A DNA stretch of 25,249 nucleotides from Ampelomyces quisqualis (GCA_018398575.1 JAGTXZ010000001.1:197501-222749); one strand, 5' to 3'. Shown: positions 10,451 through 21,133, counted from the stretch's first letter. Made by a program: numbers and translations. Notes: generated by a model not told the origin, from the letters alone.

Positions 10451-10511
10451 AGAATAAAAGTTACTACTATATTTTAGGCTCTTATAAATTTAAAATACCT
10501 AGTTAGTTAAA

Positions 10512-10596
10512 GAAAGCTTTTTATACTTAGTTAGAATAGTTTTCCTCTTTTTAATTATTCTTATTTTAGCTTATATCTAGAATTTAATATAGGCCT
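10512..10596. repeat. 85-nt spacer block, copy B, unit 1
   Basis: Second copy of the block at 10206-10290. It differs at several positions, including a T/C change in the tagttttcct segment, and leads into another ctagtaag word at about 10603. Confidence 0.85.
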
Positions 10597-10898
10597 AGGT
10601 AGCTAGTAAGTATAAAGTATAAAATAGATAATTTTTGTTTATTTAATATAAAAGTGTTAGTCTTTTTCCTAAAATTATAAAACTATTCTTATTATTTTAG
10701 AATCTTTCTATAAGAATTAAGACAAAAAATTAAATTATTAAATAGTAGAAATATTTTTAGAGTTATAATATCTCTTATACGTCTAACTGCTATAATATAA
10801 AAATATATTACCTTTCTATTAGTAAAAATAAACTTATATTAGTCTTAGTAAATAGAATAATAAATTCTAGTTTATCTTAAACATAGTACCTATTATAT

Positions 10899-12977
10899 TA
10901 GTTAATAAAGAATATTTATAATTACTTTACTATATTCTTATTCTCTAGTACTTATTAAATACAAATATTAGTAGGCTTTTTAAAGTTATATATATAGAAG
11001 TATTACTATATTAGAGTATACTCTTACTACTTTTTTAAACTTATAATAAAAATAAGAAAAAGAAAAGAAAATAAAAGACTAATAATTCTTTACAGCAAAG
11101 TTAGTATATATATCTAATATTACTAAAACTTAAAATTATACAATTCTTTACAAGTATTAGAAAGCTTACTTCTACTAAGAAAAAAAAACTATTATTAGTT
11201 GTTACTTTCTTCTAGTATAACTTAAGAAAAGAAAGGTATAGATCTAGAGATTTTTAGTATTTCTAGCTTATATAGATACTTAACTTAAACTAGGCTAGAT
11301 CTAATATACTATAGGTAGAATAAAGATAGTACTAGTATAAAACTTATATAAGTAGCTTTTTTAGTATAAAACTTATATAAGTAGCTTTTTTAGTATAGAT
11401 TCTATTAGTTTCTAGTAAACTTTATATAACACTAGTTAGAGAAAGATATTACTAGCTTCTTAGTTTAGATTATAATTTTCTTTTACTAGATATTATATAA
11501 TAATTGTAAAAACTAGATATTACTAGATTTTTAGTCTATATTATTTTTTTCTATACTAGAATTTATATAATATACTATAAATAACGTGTTAGCTTTATTA
11601 GGTAAGATTATATTATATTATAGTTAAAAACAATATTTTTCTAGTTTAAAATAGTCCTAGCTTTATTAGCTAAGATTATATTATATTAGAAAAATATATT
11701 TCTCTAGTTTAAAATAGAGATAAGTAGCTTAACTAGTCTATATATAATTATTATATAGTTAAAATCTATAAAATTTCTAGTTTAGAAAGATATAACAAGC
11801 TTTATAGATAATATAATAATAGTTTAAGTAGAATCTATATTATACTAGTAGATTATATAAGATTAATATACTAGTTTAGATACTATTATTTTAAAGTAAA
11901 ATCTTTATTATACTAGTATAGAACTATTCTTTAGTATTTAAAGTAAATGTAATAGAGTAAAAACTAAATATTAGTAGCTCTACTTATTTAGACTATACAT
12001 TATAAAAAAGATATTAATAATTCTACTTATCTAGATTATCTTAGTTTGTATTAAAATTTATACTATATTAGTAATAAGAGACGTTAGTAGTTTTACACAA
12101 ATATATTATACTAGTATTAGTAGTTTAAACATATATATTATATTATTTTATAGTTAGAATATAACTTATACTAGTAAGAAATAGAGTAGTAGCGTTACTT
12201 GTCTAGATTATTATTATCTATATTTAGAGCTACTAGATTTTCTATTTTAAATAAAAAGCTAGTAGGTTATTTAAAACTCTGTTTTCTTATCTAGTATAGT
12301 TATATAGAATATTAGTAGGCTTAGAAAGATATAAGAACGTAAAGTAGTAATATTAGTTGTAGCTCTAATACTTAGCTCTAACTTTTTAAAATTTATAAAA
12401 GTTTATTTCTATATCTTAGGTAAGAGAAGAATCTTCTATTAGTTATATTAAATAGAAGTTTTGTTTTACAAAGCTATATATTTCTTTATAAAGAAAATTT
12501 ATATTTAGTTTCTACTAATCTCTTGTTCTATATAGTAGAATTTTTGTTATAGTAAATAAGCTAGTAATACTATTATACATAGAAGAAAAACTATACTAGT
12601 TTTAAAAAGATATAAACAGCTCTACTAGTATAGATCTAATAATAATATATTATAAATATATATAATTTTAATACAAAGAAAAGTAGCTAGACTAGTATAG
12701 ATTATAATTAAGATTTTTCTTTAGAGTTTAGGGTATATAAGTACCTTTATAATTTAGATTATACTAGTATAGAATAAGATTTGTAGCTTTATTAGTATAG
12801 ATAATATTATTCTATTATAGAATATTTCTTCTAGTACTAAAATAGTTTATTTGTAGCTTTATTTGTATGTATAATATTATTTTATAGTTAGAATATAACT
12901 TATACTAGTAAGAAATAGAAAGTAGTTGCTCTACTTATCTAGATTATATAATTTTTGGTTAAAATATATTGTTATAC
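10899..12977. other. AT-rich non-transcribed spacer, unit 2 left part
   Basis: No gene is visible. It matches 1-2090 almost throughout but is 11 nt shorter by the 5' spacer boundary. From about 11770 it shows many one- or two-base losses and gains, mostly in runs of A or T, that units 1 and 3 do not share. Confidence 0.85.
11334..11391. repeat. 29-nt direct repeat, two copies (unit 2)
   Basis: Same perfect duplication as at 435-492, with copies at 11334-11362 and 11363-11391. Confidence 0.9.
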
Positions 12978-12997
12978 AAGTAAAAACCAAGGCAAGT
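12917..12997 (+). promoter_or_regulatory. candidate Pol I promoter zone, unit 2
   Basis: Same conserved spacer-to-leader junction as in unit 1. No specific motif was recognised. The position is inferred from the composition change and the conservation in three units. Confidence 0.25.
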
Positions 12998-13784
12998 GTA
13001 ACTCGGCGATCACGGGTTTATGCTTTTGGTGACGTGCGCGGGTTGCGCAACCTCCCACCAAATTTGCTCAACCTCCGAGACCTTTTCCGACACGTCAACC
13101 CGCGCTCACAAAATCAAACCCAAGGTGTTCGCACGTTACATAAGGGAGCAGAAAAAATCCTAATTACTTTTCTGCAGCCTATCTAAGAAAACAGTATAGG
13201 CTACCTATACGCTATTTTCAGCGGATCAACACGCGAAACAGGCTCTTGCTCAGAGGTTTAGGCGGCTTCGGCTGGTCCTCACGCGTTTGCTTCAAGTCTC
13301 GTACTTGCTTGCCTTGTTTTTTGTGAGCCGCTGGCAAAGGCAACTAAGCTGCGATCACAAGGCCTAGCCTCTCTCTCGTGGGTGTTGGCAGCCAAATTGT
13401 GCGTTGTCCTGTATTGTGGGATAAAGCCCCGTTAAATTCTGACGGGCACTACGTGGGGTCTGTGGATTGCTGGCTCTGCCATCTACTCAGCAGATCTTGG
13501 GGACAATCACGTCGTGTATCCGCTTTTAGCGTGTCGCGGCGCAGGTTTTCTCCTCCTGAGGGCTGTATGTAGCGGAAATGGATTCTGATGGGAACGTCAG
13601 CCATGTCTCGTTGCGGACCAGCTTTTGGGAAACTCAGTGGGGCAATTGAATCGGTCGTCTATGCTGTCATTGCTATTAGCTTTGATTGTGTAGCGGCTTG
13701 GGCGCTTTGGTGTTCTCCTGCCTAGTAAAGTCGGCTCCTCTCGGGGGTCTGTCTTGGAGTTCCGGCTCTTTGACTTAAGATAGT
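12997..13784 (+). other. 5' external transcribed spacer, unit 2, nearly free of RIP
   Basis: 788-nt leader, 26 nt shorter than in units 1 and 3. It keeps C and G at sites that are T or A in both other copies: ggtgacgtgcgcgggttgcg, cctccgagacc, ggcggcttcggctgg, cgtcggctcc. It is therefore the best available copy of the ancestral leader. The lost bases are mostly single bases in short runs (for example ggggagcag in unit 1 is gggagcag here), which looks like sequencing error or small deletions. Confidence 0.75.
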
Positions 13785-14718
13785 TACCTGGTTGATTCTG
13801 CCAGTAGTCATATGCTTGTCTCTCAAGATTAAGCCATGCATGTCTAAGTATAAGCAATTATACCGTGAAACTGCGAATGGCTCATTAAATCAGTTATCGT
13901 TTATTTGATAGTACCTTACTACTTGAACAACGTAGTAATTCTAGAGCTAATACATGCTAAAAACCTCAACTTCAGAAGGGGTGTATTTATTAGATAAAAA
14001 ACCAACGCCCTTCAGAGCTTCTTAGTAATTCATGATAACTTTACAGATCGCATAGCCTTGCGCCAGCGACAGTTCATTCAAATTTCTGCCCTATCAACTT
14101 TCAATAGTAAGGTATTAGCTTACCATAGTTTCAACAGGTAACGGGGAATTAGGGTTCAATTCCAGAGAGGGAGCCTAAGAAACAGCTACCACATCCAAGG
14201 AAGGCAGCAGGCGCGCAAATTACCCAATCCCAACACAGAGAGGTAGTAACAATAAATACTGATACAGGGCTCTTTTAGGTCTTGTAATTAGAATGAGTAC
14301 AATTTAAACCTCTTAACAAGGAACAATTGGAGGGCAAGTCTAGTGCCAGCAGCCACAGTAATTCCAGCTCCAATAGCGTATATTAAAGTTATTGCAGTTA
14401 AAAAGCTCGTAGTTAAAACTTAGGTCTAGCTAGCAGGTCCGCCTCACCGCGTGTACTTGTCCAGCCGGGCCTTCCTTCTAGAGAACCTCATGCCCTTTAC
14501 TAGGCGTGTTAGGGACCAGGACTTTTACTTTAAAAAAATTAGAGTGTTCAAAGCAGGCCTTTGCTCAAATACGTTAGCATAGAATAATAGAATAGGACGT
14601 GTGGTCCTATTTTGTTGGTTTCTAGGACCGCTGTAATAATTAATAGGGACAGTCAGGGGCATCAGTATTCAATTGTCAGAGGTGAAATTCTTGGATTTAT
14701 TGAAGACTAACTACTGCA

Positions 14719-14750
<32 letters not shown>

Positions 14751-15524
14751 GTAAACGAAAGTTAGGAGATCAAAGACAATCAGATACCGTCGTAGTCTTA
14801 ACCGTAAACTATGCCGACTAGGGATCAGGCGATATTCTTTTTCTAACTCGCTCAGCACCTTACAAGAAATCAAAGTTTTTGGGTTCTAGGGGGAGTATAG
14901 TCGCAAGGCTAAAACTTAAAGAAATTGACAGAAGGGCACCACCAGGCGTAGAGCCTGCGGCTTAATTTGACTCAACACAGGGAAACTCACCAGGTCCAGA
15001 TAAAATAAGGATTGACAGATTAAGAGCTCTTTCTTAATTTTTCAGGTAGTAGTGCATAGCCATTCTTAGTTAGTAGAGTGATTTGTCTGCTTAATTGCGA
15101 TAACAAACAAGACCTTAACCTGCTAAATAGCCAGGCTAGCTTTGGCTGGTCGCCAGCTTCTTAGAAGGACTATCAGCTCAAGCCGATAGAAGTTTAAGGC
15201 AATAACAGGTCTGTAATGCCCTTAGATGTTCTGGGCCGCACGCGCACTACACTAACAGAGCCAACAAGTTCTTTACCTTAGCCAAAAGGTCTAGGCAATC
15301 TTATTAAACTCTGTCGTGCTAGGGATAGAGCATTACAATTATTGCTCTTCAACAAGGAATGCCTAGTAAGCGCGTGTCATCAGCATACGTTAATTACGTC
15401 CCTACCCTTTGTACACACCGCCCATCGCTACTACCAATTGAATAGCTCAGTAAGGCCTTCAGACTAGCTTGGAAAGGTTGGCAACAACCATCCTAAGCCA
15501 GAAAGTTCGTCAAACTCAGTCATT

Positions 15525-15555
<31 letters not shown>

Positions 15556-15582
15556 ATAGGTAAACCTGCAGAAGGATCATTA
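13785..15582 (+). rRNA. 18S rRNA: 18S (SSU) rRNA gene, G-to-A mutated after an intact start, unit 2
   Basis: Full-length SSU rRNA gene, 1,798 nt. It starts with canonical tacctggttgattctgcc and stays near-canonical to about 13925. One odd insertion is in ctctcaagatt (normally ctcaaagatt). From about 13974 on, differences from conserved fungal 18S are almost all G-to-A, while C is kept. Examples are gccagcagccacagtaatt at 14344-14362 (normally gccgcgg), tctaactcgctcagcacc, and cgcccatcgc near 15420 (normally cgcccgtcgc). The 3' end is gaaggatcatta. No intron is seen. Loss of invariant bases in the 530 loop and decoding region argues against function. Confidence 0.95.
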
Positions 15583-15772
15583 CATTTAGTAGCTTGCTAC
15601 TGCTAAGAGGGTCTGTTAGGCTGTATAGTATTACTACTAACGAGCAGCATAATCCTCTAAGTTAACCCTTGTCTTTTGCGTACCTACGTTTCCTCAGCGG
15701 GTATAACCCGCTGGCTAGACAAAATTAAAACCCTTGAATATTCAATTAGTGTCTGAGAAACTTAATAATTAC
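15583..15772 (+). other. ITS1, unit 2
   Basis: 190 nt, no length difference from unit 1. It keeps cctcagcgggtataacccgc where unit 1 has T at several C positions. It is a better copy for placing the organism than unit 1, but carries G-to-A changes. Confidence 0.93.
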
Positions 15773-15929
15773 AACTTTCAACAACAGATCTCTTGGTTCT
15801 GGCATCAATAAAGAACGCAGCGAAATGCGATAAGTAGTGTAAATTGCAGAATTTAGTAAATCATCAAATCTTTGAACGCACATTGCGCCCCTTAGTATTC
15901 TATAGGGCATGCCTATTCGAGCGTCATTT
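15773..15929 (+). rRNA. 5.8S rRNA: 5.8S rRNA gene, G-to-A mutated, unit 2
   Basis: 157 nt. It starts aactttcaacaacagatc and ends gagcgtcattt. Compared with the near-invariant fungal 5.8S, changes are G-to-A only: aacaacagatc for aacaacggatc, catcaataaag for catcgatgaag, and atcatcaaatc for atcatcgaatc. C bases that are T in unit 1 (catc, ttcaac, gcgtcattt) are intact. The order between ITS1 and ITS2 is normal. Function is unlikely. Confidence 0.95.
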
Positions 15930-16079
15930 GTACCCTCAAGCTCTGCTTGGTGTTAGGTGTTTATCTATGCTTTTGCTTGGACTCACCTTAAAGCAATTGG
16001 CAGCTAGTGTTTTAGCATAGAAGCGCAGCACATCTTGCACTTCTAGTCTTAAACACCAGCTTCCAGTAAGTCCCTTTAC
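15930..16079 (+). other. ITS2, unit 2
   Basis: 150 nt, beginning gtaccctcaagctctgcttg, a wording common in Pleosporales ITS2. C bases are kept where unit 1 has T. Confidence 0.93.
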
Positions 16080-17327
16080 GTTTAACCTTGGATCAGGTAG
16101 AGATACCCACTAAACTTAAGCATATCAATAAGCAGAGGAAAAGAAACCAACAGGGATTGCCTTAGTAACAGCAAGTGAAGCGGCAACAGCTCAAATTTGA
16201 AATCTAGCTCTCTTAGGGCCCAAGTTGTAATTTGCAGAGGGCGCTTTGGTATCAGCAGCGGTCCAAGTTCCTTAGAACAGGACGTCACAGAGGGTAAGAA
16301 TCCCGTACGTAGTCGCTAGCCTTTACCGTGTAAAGCCCCTTTGACAAGTCAAGTTGTTTAGGAATGCAGCTCTAAATAGGAGGTAAATTTCTTCTAAAGC
16401 TAAATACTAGCCAGAGACCAATAGCGCACAAGTAGAGTAATTAAAAGATAAAAAGCACTTTGGAAAGAGAGTCAAATAGCACGTAAAATTGTTGAAAGGA
16501 AAGCGCTTGCAGCCAGACTTGCCTATAGTAGTTTATCTAGACTTTTGTCTAGTGCACTCTTCTGCAGGCAGGCCAGCATCAGTCTAGGCAATTGGATAAA
16601 GGTCTCTATCACGTACCTCTCTTTAGGGAGGCCTTATAGGGGAGACGTCATGCAACCAGTCTAGACTAAGGTCTACGCATCTGCTAGGATGCTAGCGTAA
16701 TAGCTATAAGCGGCCCATCTTAAAACACAGACCAAGGAGTCTAACATCTATGCAAGTGTTTAGGTGTCAAGCCCAAACGCGTAATAAAAGTAAACAGAGG
16801 TAGGAACCCTTTAGGTGCACCATCAACCAATCCTAATGTCTTCAGATGGATTTGAGTAAGAGCATAGCTATTGGGACCCAAAAGATAGTAAACTATGCTT
16901 GAATAGGGTAAAGCCAGAGGAAACTCTAGTAGAGGCTCGCAGCGGTTCTGACGTGCAAATCAATCGTCAAATTTGGGCATAGGGGCGAAAGACTAATCAA
17001 ACTATCTAGTAGCTGGTTCCTGCCAAAGTTTCCCTCAGGATAGCAGTAACGTATTCAGTTTTATGAGGTAAAGCGAATGATTAGAGGCCTAGAGGTTGAA
17101 ACAACCTTCACCTATTCTCAAACTTTAAATATATAAGAAGTCCTTGTTACTTAATTGAACGTGGACACTTAAATATACCATTACTAGTAGGCTATTTTTG
17201 GTAAGCAGAACTAGCGATGCAGGATAAACCAAACGCGGGGTTAAGGTGCCAGAATATACGCTCATCAGACACCACAAAAGGTGTTAGTTCATCTAGACAG
17301 CAGGACAGTAGCCATAGAAGTCAGAAT

Positions 17328-17358
<31 letters not shown>

Positions 17359-18386
17359 AAATAAACTAGCCCTGAAAATAGATGGCGCTCAAGCGTATTA
17401 CCCATACCCCGCCGCCAGGGCAGAATTTACGCCCTAGCGAGTAGGCAGGCGTAGAGGCTCGTAACAAAGCCTTAGGGGTAACCCCAGGTCAAACAGCCTC
17501 TAGTGCAGATCTTAGTAGTAGTAGCAAATACTCAAATAAGAACTTTGAGGACTAAAGTAGAGAAAGGTTCCGTGTAAACAGCAGTTGGACACAGGTTAGT
17601 CAATCCTAAGAGATAGGGTAGTTCCATTTTAATGTTAGCGCTTGCGCCACGCCCTCAAAAAGGAAGCCAGTTAACATTCCAGCACCTAGATGTAGATTCT
17701 CCGCGGCAACGCAATTGAGAGCAGAGACCTTAGCAGAAGCCCCAAGAAGAGTTCTCTTTTCTTCTTAACAGTCTGTCACCCTAAAATCAGTTTGTCCAGA
17801 GCTAGGGTTCAATAGCCAGAAGAGCGCTGCACTTTTGCGGCGTTTGGTACGCTCCCAACAAGTCTTAAAAATCCACTTAAAGAAATAGTTTTTACGCCAG
17901 GTCGTACTCATAACCGCAGCAGGTCTCCAAGGTAAAAAGCCTCTAGTTGATAGAACAATGTAGATAAGGGAAGTCAGCAAAATAGATCCACAACTTCAGG
18001 AAAAGGATTAGCTCTAAGGGTTAGGTATGTTAGGCCTTGGGGAGAAGCCTCTGGCGCAAAAGGGCACTAACCGCAAGGTAGGCGCCTTTCAGTGCTAGGG
18101 TGCAGACACTCTTAGCAGGCTTTGGCCGTCCAGCGTATGTTTAACAACCAACTTAGAACTGGTACAAACAAAGGGAATCTAACTGTCTAATTAAAACATA
18201 GCATTGCAATAGCCAGAAAGTAGTGTTAACGCAATGTAATTTCTGCCCAGTGCTCTAAATATCAAAGCGAAGAGATTCAACCAAGCGCAGGTAAACGGCA
18301 GGAGTAACTATAACTCTCTTAAGGTAGCCAAATACCTCGTCATCTAATTAGTAACGCGCATAAATAGATTAACAAGATTCCCACTA

Positions 18387-18425
<39 letters not shown>

Positions 18426-19429
18426 AGGCTTAGCCAAATCAGCAGGGAAAGAAAACCCTGTTAAGCTTAACTCTAGTTTAACATTGTAAAAAGACATAGG
18501 GGGTGTAGAATAGGTAGGAGCTTCAGCGCCAGTAAAATACCACTACCCTTATCGTTTTTTTACTTATTTAATAAAGCAGAGCTAGGCCTCACCACCCAAC
18601 TTCTAGCGTTAAGGTCCCTTATAGACTAATCCAGGTTGAAGACATTATCAGGTGGGGAGTTTGGCTAGGGCAGCACATCTGTTAAACCATAACGCAGGTG
18701 TCCTAAGGGGGACTCATAGAGAACAGAAATCTCCAGTAGAGCAAAAGGGCAAAAGTCCCCTTAATTTTAATTTTCAGTGTAAATACAAACCATAAAAGTG
18801 TAGCCTATCAATCCTTTAGTCCCTCAAAATTTAAGGCTAGAGGTGCCAGAAAAGTTACCACAGGGATAACTAGCTTGTGGCAGCCAAGCGTTCATAGCGA
18901 CGTTGCTTTTTGATCCTTCAATGTCAGCTCTTCCTATCATACCAAAGCAGAATTCAGTAAGCATTGGATTGTTCACCCACTAATAGGGAACGTAAGCTAG
19001 GTTTAGACCGTCGTAAGACAGGTTAGTTTTACCCTACTAATGACCTTGCCCCAATGGTAATACCGCTTAGTACAAGAGGAACCGCAGTTTCAGATAATTA
19101 GTTTTTGCGGCTGTCTGACCAGGCATTACCGCAAAGCTACCATCTGCTGGATTATAGCTAAACGCCTCTAAGTCAGAATCCATGCCAGAACGGGGTAATT
19201 TCCGCCTGCACCAGTCAGATACAAATAGGCCTTTGGCCAAGAACCTTACCAGATCAGCGTTGGCAGCTCCATTAAAATTAGGACTGCTAGCTAGTGTATT
19301 GCAATTGTACAGTGCGCAGGATTAAATCCTTTGCAGACGACTTAGTTACCTAGCCAGGTCGTGTAAGTAGTCAAGTAGCCTTGTTGTTACAAGCTACTAA
19401 GCGTAAGCCCAATGCTAGCTTGGTTAAAT
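16080..19429 (+). rRNA. 28S rRNA: 28S (LSU) rRNA gene, G-to-A mutated, unit 2
   Basis: LSU rRNA gene, about 3.35 kb, intron-free as far as I can see. The 5' end gtttaaccttggatcagg shows gtttgacc changed to gtttaacc, and agcagagg stands for agcggagg. G-to-A changes continue along the whole gene with few or no C-to-T. Near the 3' end the peptidyl-transferase word reads cagggataactagc (normally actggc). The sarcin-ricin loop at 19069-19083 reads agtacaagaggaacc (normally agtacgagaggaacc). Both are bases essential to the ribosome, so this copy should not work. The 3' end is set by homology, good to about 10 nt. In contrast to unit 1, the 3' end is mutated. Confidence 0.93.
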
Positions 19430-19600
19430 ATAGAAATTATCCCTCCTCATCTGGTGTAACATTAGGAACATGTCTACCAGAGGGGGATAGTGCTGCAGGA
19501 GCGCTAGAATAATCTACGTTTCCAGTCAGAGCATATAGGCGCACTTGCTAGATAATTTAGGAGCCTTATAGGCGCTACTAGAGATTTTTAGCTGCTCTTG
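19430..19600 (+). other. start of 3' external spacer, unit 2
   Basis: Matches 8546-8700 of unit 1, with G-to-A changes such as ggtgtaacatt for ggtgtgacatt. No terminator was recognised. Confidence 0.6.
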
Positions 19601-20140
19601 CAGGGGCGTACAGGCTGTCTCTCTATTTATTAGTATTTTAAAAGTGGTTACTTTTGGCAGCCTCGTGGCAGCGTACAGGCTGTTCTCTATTTATTTATAC
19701 CTTGCAGGTGCTGCTATAGATTCAGCGGTTTCTTGCATTGCACTACTGTCTCGCTTCTATTTAGCACTGATGCTGCCGTTGAGATTTTAAGCAGCCTCTG
19801 CAAGGGCGTGCACAGGCTGTCTCTCTATTTATTTAAATTTCTGTATAATGTGCTTGAAAATCTTAGGCAGCTTCTATAGGGGCGTACATACTGTCTCCCC
19901 ATTCATTTAGGAGTCCCACAGGCGCGCTGCTTGATAATATAGCAGCCTTGTGTACAGCAGGCTGTCTCTCTATTTTACTTGAGATTTGGCAGCCTCTGGT
20001 AAAAGCGCATGGTACTCAGTTGTCTCTATATTTATTTAGAGAGTCCCACAGGCGTTCCTTAATATTATATAGCTCTGCAAGAGCGTATATACTGCCTACA
20101 TCTATTTACTAGGGAGCCCAAATGTAAGAAAATCTGCAGG
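19600..20140 (+). repeat. degenerate hairpin sub-repeat array, unit 2
   Basis: Counterpart of 8690-9250. Sub-repeat heads are recognisable at 19606 (gcgtacaggctgtctctc), 19671 (gcgtacaggctgt) and about 19806 (gcgtgcacaggctgtct), and later heads are badly worn. The differences are not only C-to-T or G-to-A: there are insertions, deletions and transversions, with CpA and TpG sites present. This is unlike RIP and unlike the clean copies in unit 1. Confidence 0.75.
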
Positions 20141-20215
20141 CAATGAACTGGTAGCTAGAGTAGCTAGTAAGCTTTGTATGTTAGTGTTTATGGAATGTGT
20201 TTAGAGAATAGTGTT
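20141..20215. repeat. collapsed 18-nt array, unit 2
   Basis: Where unit 1 has about seven copies of ctagtaagtttagagtag, unit 2 has one close copy of the word (gtagctagtaag) followed by irregular sequence with several TG words. It then rejoins unit 1 at ttttaaaataatagtac. Confidence 0.7.
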
Positions 20216-21048
20216 TTAAAATAATAGTACTGTTAAAATTAAAGAATTTTTTAACAAAAATTATTCAAAGAATATTAGATTACAACTAAGTATATTTTAG
20301 ACAGAAGTAAGCTTATATATATACTACTTGTAATGTCTTTGTAAAAATAAAAATAAAAAACTAAGATTTCTAAACTAGAGATTTTTAAAAAAACCTAAAG
20401 CCTATATCTATTCTATATTAAATTCTAATATAACTAAAGTCTTATCTACTACCTTTTAGTATAAATAGGCTTATCTATAGATAAATAGTTAAGTAATTAG
20501 TTTAGTTTATTTTATTAATAAGCTTTATATTTAAATCTTAGAAAAATAATAGTATTTTAAATATCTTAATTTGCAAACAGAAATAAATAAAAACTTAAAA
20601 TTTATAACAAAAGAGTTTTAAAGAAACTTAAGCCTATATCTATACTATATTATAATATAATATAACTAAAATCTTATCTACTACCTCTTAACAAAGATAC
20701 ACTTAGATAAAGATAAAAAGTTAAGTAAATAGCTCTAGTTTAAAGTCTAAAAAGAATAATACTATTTTTAATAGTTTAATTTGTAAACAAATATAAAAAA
20801 AAACTATTAACTTTAAAACTAGAGATTTTAAAAAAACTTAAGTAGAGAATACGTCTAGTTACATAGTCTTTTATCTAATATCTATATAACTTAGGCCTAG
20901 TTAGAACTAATATTATACTTCTACTCTAAAAATTGTTTTATAATTAATTCTAAAAAAGGTAACTAGTTAGCCTATACTTAGTAATTATAAATTCCTATAT
21001 TTAGTAGTACTAAAGAAGTTACGTAAGCTTCTTTCTTAATTTACCTAA

Positions 21049-21133
21049 GAAAGCTTTTTATACTTAGTTAGAATAGTTTTTCTCTTTTTAATTATTTCTA
21101 TTTTAGGTTGTATCTAGAATAAAATATAGGCCT
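21049..21133. repeat. 85-nt spacer block, copy A, unit 2
   Basis: Same block as 10206-10290, with its partner at 21354-21438. Confidence 0.85.

Larger units (their letters stand above)
1..10898 (+). repeat. rDNA tandem unit 1 (10,898 bp)
   Basis: The first 30 bases of the window recur at 10899 and again at 21956, and everything between recurs in the same order, so this is one full period of a direct tandem array. It holds non-transcribed spacer, 5' external spacer, 18S, ITS1, 5.8S, ITS2, 28S, a sub-repeat array and more spacer. The phase chosen is arbitrary. The unit is longer than the roughly 8-10 kb common in filamentous ascomycetes, mainly because of its long AT-rich spacer. RIP-type decay affects all of it except a tract at the 28S 3' end. 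Confidence 0.95.
9374..10898. other. AT-rich non-transcribed spacer, unit 1 right part
   Basis: No gene is visible. It is RIP-saturated sequence matching 20216-21955 of unit 2. It holds an 8-bp hairpin, an 85-nt block present twice, and a second cluster of ctagtaag-type words (each listed separately). It lacks a 215-nt segment present in unit 2; the junction is at about 10608. Confidence 0.85.

Noticed and set aside
9374..10898. 5S rRNA gene within the intergenic spacer
   Set aside because: No 5S-like start or internal control region was found on either strand by eye, and in Pezizomycotina 5S genes are usually dispersed.
13378..13572. 64-codon frame on + strand
   Set aside because: It lies wholly inside the 5' external spacer, is broken in units 1 and 3, and starts with a non-ATG codon.
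13597..13857. 86-codon frame on - strand
   Set aside because: It overlaps the leader and the first 73 nt of 18S on the opposite strand, so it is an antisense shadow of rDNA.
16082..16288. 68-codon frame on - strand
   Set aside because: Antisense to the 5' end of 28S, not conserved in unit 1.
17765..17980. 71-codon frame on - strand
   Set aside because: Antisense to the middle of 28S, not conserved in unit 1.
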